Below are positions 7,242 to 12,829 of a stretch of 12,829 nt of DNA, piece after piece. The position numbers were made by a program, and so were the translations under genes. Numbering within the stretch: the first letter of the stretch is position 1; each line of letters starts with the position of its first letter. Source of the stretch: Bacillota bacterium (GTDB lineage: Bacteria > Bacillota > Clostridia > Christensenellales > SZUA-584); contig JAEYZN010000015.1 in the NCBI GenBank assembly GCA_023428025.1, forward strand, positions 1-12,829, given 5' to 3'. The notes below the pieces were generated by a model. The model was not told where the DNA came from. It saw only the letters and a list, made by a program, of their open reading frames with translations, and searched no databases.

Positions 7242-7380
7242 GCAATCACCTCCATCATGATTATAGGTGTTGCTATGAAAGCCATACATCAACTACTGTA
7301 GTTTAAAAATATTCTATAGTAATACAATAGTTATATCTATAGAGCCTACCGGAAATACTCACTTTGCTGATAGAGGCATT
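7242..7380. promoter_or_regulatory. AT-rich divergent promoter region with palindromic operator candidate
   Basis: The region separates the XRE regulator (-) from the Spo0E-like gene (+). It contains a perfect odd palindrome AACTACTGTAGTT (7291-7303) and two CTATAG palindromes at 7314-7319 and 7339-7344. A perfect TATAAT on the minus strand (7265-7260) lies just before the regulator's ribosome binding site, but its -35 element is weak. The palindromes are good candidates for binding by the adjacent HTH dimer. Confidence 0.5.
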
Positions 7381-7593
7381 ATGCGAAACATCTATGAATA
7401 TAGGCTTTGGCAGGAAAAGAAAAAGCTGAATCAGATGATCGACGAAGCATTTAGAAATGGTGCCCTGATATTACAGGACAAGGTCTTGGAAGAGCAGAGC
7501 CGTAGGGTCGACAGACTGGTGGTTATGGTGCAACAAAAAAAGCAAAGGAAGACTAAGCTTCTTTTGTATAATCACATGGGTATATGTTTCTGA
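7381..7593 (+). CDS. Spo0E-like aspartyl-phosphate phosphatase, probable
   Basis: This small (70 aa) charged, helical protein would remove phosphate from Spo0A~P or a related response regulator if functional. The pattern KKLNQMIDEAFRNG, then ILQDKVLEEQSRRVDRLVV, fits the two-helix Spo0E family, in which the second helix carries an SQxLD motif; here it reads SRRVD, so Gln and Leu are changed. The ATG is preceded by AGAGG. It is divergent from the XRE-family regulator and shares its AT-rich composition, unlike the GC-rich genes around the island. Its presence suggests a spore-forming or Spo0A-containing host. A chance helical protein is the alternative. Confidence 0.58.
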   Translation: MRNIYEYRLWQEKKKLNQMIDEAFRNGALILQDKVLEEQSRRVDRLVVMVQQKKQRKTKLLLYNHMGICF

Positions 7594-7617
7594 CCGCGCC
7601 CTGCACTGCCTGATGCG

Positions 7618-7680
7618 GCGGCGATAGCTTTGGCTCCCCGAGAGGGGCTACCCTTTAGGATACGGGGCAGCTGTCGCCGC
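7618..7680. repeat. palindromic repeat-like element
   Basis: GCGGCGATAGCT (7618-7629) pairs with AGCTGTCGCCGC (7669-7680) over 12 positions with one G-U or A-C mismatch. It encloses CCCC-GAGA-GGGG (7636-7647). The overall form (GCTCCCC..GGGG.. inside a GC-rich stem) resembles dispersed intergenic palindromes seen in gut Clostridia. Only one copy is in the window, so the repeat nature is inferred. Confidence 0.4.
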
Positions 7681-7806
7681 AGGCGGCTCCTTCATATTTC
7701 CCGTCGCAGCGCGCAGCAATGCGGCACACTGAAATTCCCAGGCACCAACCTCCTGTATGGCCTGTAATTTAGTGTCTGGGGGAAGCGGATCATCCAAGAA
7801 TGGTTT
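7648..7806 (-). other. start-less open frame, possible gene remnant
   Basis: A minus-strand frame is open from a TAA (7809-7807) to a TAG (7650-7648), 52 codons without a usable start. It reads KPFLDDPLPPDTKLQAIQ, then EVGAWEFQCAALLRAATG. It overlaps the palindromic element at its 3' end. It may be a decayed C-terminus or part of a dispersed repeat; no family is recognised. Apart from this and the palindromes the 254-bp gap 7594-7847 holds nothing I can name. Confidence 0.22.
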
Positions 7807-7809
7807 TTA

Positions 7810-7837
7810 AGGGGCAGCCCGCTGTCCGACTGCCCCT
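7810..7837 (-). terminator. hairpin at the end of the hslU operon, likely transcription end
   Basis: AGGGGCAG (7810-7817) pairs perfectly with CTGCCCCT (7830-7837), 10 bp after the hslU stop. On the minus strand it is followed by TAAAAACC rather than a U-run, so it is a stable hairpin but not a canonical intrinsic terminator. Confidence 0.45.
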
Positions 7838-7847
7838 CATTACGGCT

Positions 7848-9221
<1,374 letters not shown>

Positions 9222-9223
9222 GC

Positions 9224-9754
9224 TTATACCTCCTCCACCGTGATGCGGTCGTTCGTGAACACGCAGATCTGCCCCGCGATGGTGATGGCCTTGGTGGCGA
9301 TCTCCCTGGCCGACAGCTCCGTGTTCTCCTTCAGCGCCTTGGCCGCGGCCATGGCGTACATGCCGCCCGAGCCGATGGCCGCGATATCGTCGTCCGGCAA
9401 TATCACCTCGCCGCTGCCCGACACCACCAGCAGTTCATCCTTGTCCGCCGCGATCAGCATGGCCTCCAGCTTGCGCAGTATCTTGTCGCTGCGCCACTCC
9501 TGCGCCAGTTCCACCGCCGCGCGCTGCAGGCTGCCGCTGTACTGCTCCAGCTTGGCCTCGAACCGCTCGCACAGCGTGAACGCGTCCGCCACCGAGCCCG
9601 CGAACCCCACCACGACCTTGTCGTTGTACAGCCGCCGCACCTTCTTGGCGTTGTGTTTCATGATCGTATTCTGCCCAAACGTCACCTGTCCGTCTCCCGC
9701 GACGGCGCATTGTCCGTTCCGCCGCACCGCGACGATTGTTGTGGCTTCCATCAT
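9224..9754 (-). CDS. hslV: HslV (ClpQ), peptidase subunit of the HslUV protease
   Basis: This is an N-terminal nucleophile hydrolase of the proteasome beta-subunit family, forming dodecamers capped by HslU. The mature protein should begin at the Thr of TTIVAVRRNG after removal of a short MMEA propeptide. AGDGQVTFGQ, KKVRRLYNDKVVVGFAGSVADAF and the C-terminal ICVFTND are typical. AAGGAG lies 7 nt before the first ATG (9754) and 10 nt before a second ATG (9751); either could start. The threonine nucleophile places it with standard HslV rather than B. subtilis ClpQ, which uses serine. Genes before and after are trmFO and hslU. Confidence 0.97.
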   Translation of the reverse strand: MMEATTIVAVRRNGQCAVAGDGQVTFGQNTIMKHNAKKVRRLYNDKVVVGFAGSVADAFTLCERFEAKLEQYSGSLQRAAVELAQEWRSDKILRKLEAMLIAADKDELLVVSGSGEVILPDDDIAAIGSGGMYAMAAAKALKENTELSAREIATKAITIAGQICVFTNDRITVEEV

Positions 9755-9834
9755 ATTGCTTCTCCTTTGCCAAGGGTCAGGGCCGTAGTATGGACCCGCC
9801 TCTGCCCGCGCTTCTTACACCATGTTTCGTTCTC

Positions 9835-9862
9835 GTCGCCTTGCGTAACTATGCCAAGCGAC
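9835..9862. repeat. hairpin in the trmFO-hslV gap
   Basis: GTCGCCTTG (9835-9843) pairs with CAAGCGAC (9855-9862) with one bulged base. It lies in the 139-bp gap and has no U-tract. It could act in mRNA processing or set relative expression of hslUV. Confidence 0.35.
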
Positions 9863-9877
9863 AGTTCAACGCCTCGC

Positions 9878-9897
9878 CTGACGAAAAGAATCGTCAG
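9878..9897. repeat. hairpin overlapping the trmFO stop codon
   Basis: CTGACGA (9878-9884) pairs with TCGTCAG (9891-9897) around 6 nt. The minus-strand trmFO stop (9896-9894) is within it. Neither strand has a U-run of terminator quality after the stem. Confidence 0.4.
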
Positions 9898-11228
9898 ACA
9901 GAGGACGAAGAGTTCGTATTGCGCCCTGATCCTTCAGCCACGACGCGCCGGACCTCGTCCAGCGCCCGCTCCGAGATCAGCCGCTTCTTATCCCGTCCTT
10001 TTGCTCTTGCCTCTATTGTATTGATCAAACCGTATGTAATATTCATCGGCTGAAAATCTGATCCCGCATATTCGGACACATAGGCCGCCAGCGCCCCGAT
10101 CGCCGTATCGCGAGAGAACAATGGCCGCGGCTGCTGCAAAACATCACACGCGGCGCAGACTCCCGCCAGCAATCCGGAAGCTGCGCTCTCCACATACCCC
10201 TCCACGCCGGTGATCTGCCCCGCCAGATACAGGCCGGGGCGCGTCTTGCACTCGTAAAACCGGTTCAGTACCTTGGGGCCGTACACAAACGCGTTCTTGT
10301 GCATCACGCCGTACCGCGCAAACGCCGCGTTCTCCAGGCCGGGGATCATGCCGAACACGCGCCGCTGCTCGCCGAACTTCAGATGCGTCTGAAACCCGAC
10401 GAGGTTATACATCCGGCCTTCGTTGTCCTCCCGCCGCAGCTGCACCACGGCGTACGGTTTGGTCCCGTCCGGCATGGTCAGCCCCACTGGCTTCATCGGC
10501 CCGTACCGCAGCGTCTCCACGCCGCGCCGCGCCATCGTCTCCACCGGCATGCAGCCCTCGAACACCTTATCGTCCTCAAAGCCGTGCAGCTGAGTTGTTT
10601 CGGCCTGGGTCAGCGCCTCCCAGAACGCGTGATACTGCGCCATGTCCATCGGGCAGTTCAGGTAATCGTCCCCATTGCCCTTGCCGTAACGGGACGCGAA
10701 ATACACCTTGTCCATATCGATGGAGTCCGCAACCACGATGGGCGCCGCCGCGTCGAAGAACGACAAAAAGCCGTCCGCCAGCTCCCCGATGGACTGCGCC
10801 AACTGGCGGTCCACCAGCGGCCCCGGCGCCGCCACGATGATTCCCTCGTCCGGCAGCGATTCCACTTCGCCGCGAACGACCTCTATATTCTGATGATTGT
10901 TCAGTGCTTCTGTGATATAAGACGAAAACGCGGCCCGATCCACCGCCAGCGCGCCGCCCGCGGGCACACGCGTGGCATCCGCCGCCCGCATGACCAGCGA
11001 ATTAAGCTCACGCATCTCCTGCTTGAGCAGGCCCACCGCGCTCTCCAGCCCGTCGGCCCGCAGAGAGTTGGAACACACCAGTTCGGCAAAGCCGTCCGAT
11101 TTGTGCGCGGGAGATTTTCTATCCGGTTTCTGTTCGAAAAGCCGCACAGGCACGCCGCGGCTTACAAGCTGCCAGGCCGCCTCGCTGCCCGCCAGCCCCG
11201 CGCCGATCACGGTGACTCTATTCTTCAC
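9894..11228 (-). CDS. trmFO: TrmFO, methylenetetrahydrofolate-tRNA-(uracil-54-C5)-methyltransferase
   Basis: This FAD- and folate-dependent enzyme makes ribothymidine at position 54 of tRNA in many Bacillota, in place of the SAM-dependent TrmA. The Rossmann FAD site GAGLAGSEAA is at 9-18. The family's two cysteines are in VCSNSLRAD (C52) and FEGCMPVE (C226). GPMKPVGL, NLVGFQTHLKF and AGQITGVEGYVESAASG are also diagnostic. Length 444 is normal. The start is a GTG at 11228, placed by the need to include the FAD strand; it overlaps the topA 3' end by 11 nt, so translation is coupled and no strong separate ribosome binding site is seen. Confidence 0.97.
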   Translation of the reverse strand: MKNRVTVIGAGLAGSEAAWQLVSRGVPVRLFEQKPDRKSPAHKSDGFAELVCSNSLRADGLESAVGLLKQEMRELNSLVMRAADATRVPAGGALAVDRAAFSSYITEALNNHQNIEVVRGEVESLPDEGIIVAAPGPLVDRQLAQSIGELADGFLSFFDAAAPIVVADSIDMDKVYFASRYGKGNGDDYLNCPMDMAQYHAFWEALTQAETTQLHGFEDDKVFEGCMPVETMARRGVETLRYGPMKPVGLTMPDGTKPYAVVQLRREDNEGRMYNLVGFQTHLKFGEQRRVFGMIPGLENAAFARYGVMHKNAFVYGPKVLNRFYECKTRPGLYLAGQITGVEGYVESAASGLLAGVCAACDVLQQPRPLFSRDTAIGALAAYVSEYAGSDFQPMNITYGLINTIEARAKGRDKKRLISERALDEVRRVVAEGSGRNTNSSSSV

Positions 11229-12783
11229 TGCCGTCTGTTTTGCGTTTCTGGTTTTTCGCGCAATCGGGATTGGAGCATTTCTTGAAGCTGCTGCCGCCCG
11301 ACAGCCGCCTCAGCACCATCATGGACCCGCACGCTTCGCACTTCTCGGCGATCGGCATATCCCACGACACGAAGTCGCACTCAGGATAGCCCTCGCAGCC
11401 GTAGAACGTCTTTCTGGTCTTGGCGGAGCGCTTCTCCACGATGCGCTTGCCGCACTTGGGGCACGGCGTGTCGATGTATTTCACCACCGGTTTGGTGTTG
11501 CGGCATTCGGGATAACCGGGGCAGGCCAGGAACGGCCCGAAACGCCCGTCCTTGTACACCATCATGCGGCCGCATTTCTCGCACACCACGTCGGATTCCT
11601 TCACCGGCAGCTCCACGCGCTCGATGCTCTTGTCCGCTTCCTCTATCGTCTGCTCAAACGGCGTGTAGAAATCGCGCAGCAGCTTCTTCCACTGCTGGCC
11701 GCCGTTCTCGATGTTGTCCAGCTTGTTCTCGAGGTCCGCCGTGAACTCCACGTCCACGATATCGGAGAACTTCTGCTTCATCAGGTTGTTGACGATGACG
11801 CCCAGCTCCGTGGGCTTGAGCGCCCGGCCTTCCTTCTCGATGTAGCGCCGCTCCTGTATCGTCGATATGATGGGCGCGTAGGTACTGGGGCGGCCAATGC
11901 CCTTTTCCTCCAGCGCGCGCACCAGCGTCGCCTCGGTGTAGCGGCTGGGCGGCTGCGTGAAGTTCTGCTTGGGAGTGAGGGTTTTCAAAGGGCATACCTC
12001 GCCTTCCTGCAGCGGCGGCAGTATGTTGTCCTTGTTGTCGTCTTCCTCGCTGTTGAAGCTGGCCGTATAGCCCTTGAATATCATGTGGGAACCGTTCGCC
12101 CGGAACGTGCAGTCGCCCGCTTCAAGGTTCACCGCCATCGTTTCGGAGACGGACGGCGTCATCTGGCTGGCGATAAAACGGGTGTATATCAACTTGTACA
12201 GCCGATACTGATCTTTGGACAGCGTGTTTTTCAGGGAATCCGGCGTCAGTTCCATATGCGACGGGCGGATCGCCTCGTGAGCGTCCTGCGCCTTCTGGGA
12301 CTTCTTGTAGTAGTTGGGCTTCTCCGGCAGATAATCCTGCCCGTAGTGCGCCGCGATATGCTCCCGTACGGCGGTCAGCGCTTCGTCGGACACGCGCGTC
12401 GAGTCGGTACGGATATACGTGACCAGACCGACCGGGCCGCCCTGGCCGATCTCCACGCCCTCGTACAGCTGCTGGGCCACCAGCATCGTGCGCTTGGCGG
12501 TGAACCCCAGCGCGCTGGCGGCGGCCTGCTGCAGATAGCTCGTGGTAAACGGCGGCGGCGCGTTCTTTTTCTTTATGCCTTTTTTGATGGAGGAGACGAC
12601 ATATTCCCTGCCGTCCACCGCCTTCAATATCTCGTCCGTTTGTTCCTTGTTCGTAAGCTCCAGCTTTTCGCCGCCACGGCCATAGAACCTCGCCTCAAAC
12701 TCCTGCAAGCCTGCGGCGTTGGTCAGCAGCGCGGTGATCGTCCAGTATTCCTCCGGCACGATCGATGCGGCGGAGAACAACAT
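11218..12783 (-). CDS. topA: DNA topoisomerase I, N-terminally truncated
   Basis: This type IA topoisomerase relaxes negative supercoils. The active-site Tyr is in VTYIRTDSTRVSDE (Y123 of the visible frame). Other family blocks are PPPFTTSYLQQ, AHEAIRPSH, RYTEATLVRALEEKGIGRPSTYAPII and DVEFTADLE. Three C4 zinc ribbons follow in the last 120 residues (CEKCG..CPGYPEC, CPKCG..CEGYPEC, CEACG..CSNPDC). The TOPRIM domain and about 180 N-terminal residues are missing. The frame is open to an ATG at 12783, but TopA-like sequence starts only at VPEEYW (around 12756). Further upstream all minus frames are unlike TopA and the TopA frame hits stops, so the ATG is not a true start. The truncation coincides with a plus-strand TRAP transporter fragment. 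Confidence 0.95.
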   Translation of the reverse strand: MLFSAASIVPEEYWTITALLTNAAGLQEFEARFYGRGGEKLELTNKEQTDEILKAVDGREYVVSSIKKGIKKKNAPPPFTTSYLQQAAASALGFTAKRTMLVAQQLYEGVEIGQGGPVGLVTYIRTDSTRVSDEALTAVREHIAAHYGQDYLPEKPNYYKKSQKAQDAHEAIRPSHMELTPDSLKNTLSKDQYRLYKLIYTRFIASQMTPSVSETMAVNLEAGDCTFRANGSHMIFKGYTASFNSEEDDNKDNILPPLQEGEVCPLKTLTPKQNFTQPPSRYTEATLVRALEEKGIGRPSTYAPIISTIQERRYIEKEGRALKPTELGVIVNNLMKQKFSDIVDVEFTADLENKLDNIENGGQQWKKLLRDFYTPFEQTIEEADKSIERVELPVKESDVVCEKCGRMMVYKDGRFGPFLACPGYPECRNTKPVVKYIDTPCPKCGKRIVEKRSAKTRKTFYGCEGYPECDFVSWDMPIAEKCEACGSMMVLRRLSGGSSFKKCSNPDCAKNQKRKTDGSEE

Positions 12784-12829
12784 CGTATCCTACCACGCCT
12801 CGCGTCACTACGAGGTGGCCAGGGTCTAC
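12761..12829 (+). CDS. fragment of a TRAP transporter substrate-binding protein (DctP family)
   Basis: The plus strand from about 12752 reads SSGTIDAAENN and then IVSYHASRHYEVARVY to the window end without a stop. DctP proteins carry a conserved block of the form (Q)SGVIDGAENN...S..HYEVAKYY, so the match is clear though only about 25 residues are visible. DctP is the periplasmic or extracellular binding protein for organic acids in TRAP uptake systems. No start or RBS exists here; the fragment is fused tail-to-head against the truncated topA, which points to a chimera or rearrangement. Confidence 0.65.
   Translation, partial: MDAAENNIVSYHASRHYEVARVY

Noticed and set aside
10299..11285. 328-codon plus-strand open frame opposite trmFO
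   Set aside because: Antisense shadow; Arg/His/Gln-rich without recognisable domains.

Overview
The window looks like a metagenome-type contig or contig end from a Bacillota (Clostridia-like) bacterium. The grounds are a GC-rich chromosome, strong GGAGG-type ribosome binding sites, a Spo0E-like phosphatase gene, and a topA-trmFO-hslV-hslU cluster with the order known from Bacillota. No rRNA or tRNA gene, CRISPR array or complete mobile element was found. I cannot place the genus.

Layout. Positions 1-1032 (+) hold the C-terminal part of an acetate/propionate-kinase-family protein with an altered active site. Next, on the minus strand and visibly less GC-rich than its neighbours, is an mgtA-type Mg2+ P-type ATPase (1186-3831). 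Its roughly 250-nt leader contains a strong promoter, a 36-residue leader ORF that starts inside a 10-bp long-range stem, a competing stem, and an intrinsic terminator before mgtA. This is the most promising regulatory system in the window. An unidentified decayed reading frame (about 4150-4337) separates it from a 796-residue nucleotidyltransferase / hexapeptide-repeat / phosphomannomutase-like fusion (4353-6743, -). An AT-rich island (6913-7593) carries a frameshifted XRE-family regulator and a divergent Spo0E-like gene, with a perfect palindrome between them. A repeat-like palindromic element and a start-less reading frame follow (7618-7806).

The right half (7848-12783, minus strand) is a housekeeping operon transcribed topA -> trmFO -> hslV -> hslU: DNA topoisomerase I, the folate-dependent tRNA U54 methyltransferase, and the two subunits of the HslUV protease. 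The xerC/codV integrase gene found between trmFO and hslV in Bacillus subtilis is absent; a 139-bp gap with two hairpins lies there. At the right edge TopA homology stops abruptly and the last ~70 bases read, on the plus strand, as a TRAP transporter DctP fragment. This junction is a true rearrangement or, more likely, an assembly chimera.

Functionally the window mixes core information and protein-quality genes (topA, trmFO, hslUV) with a surface-polysaccharide precursor gene and two compositionally distinct inserts (Mg2+ transport; regulator plus Spo0E-like).
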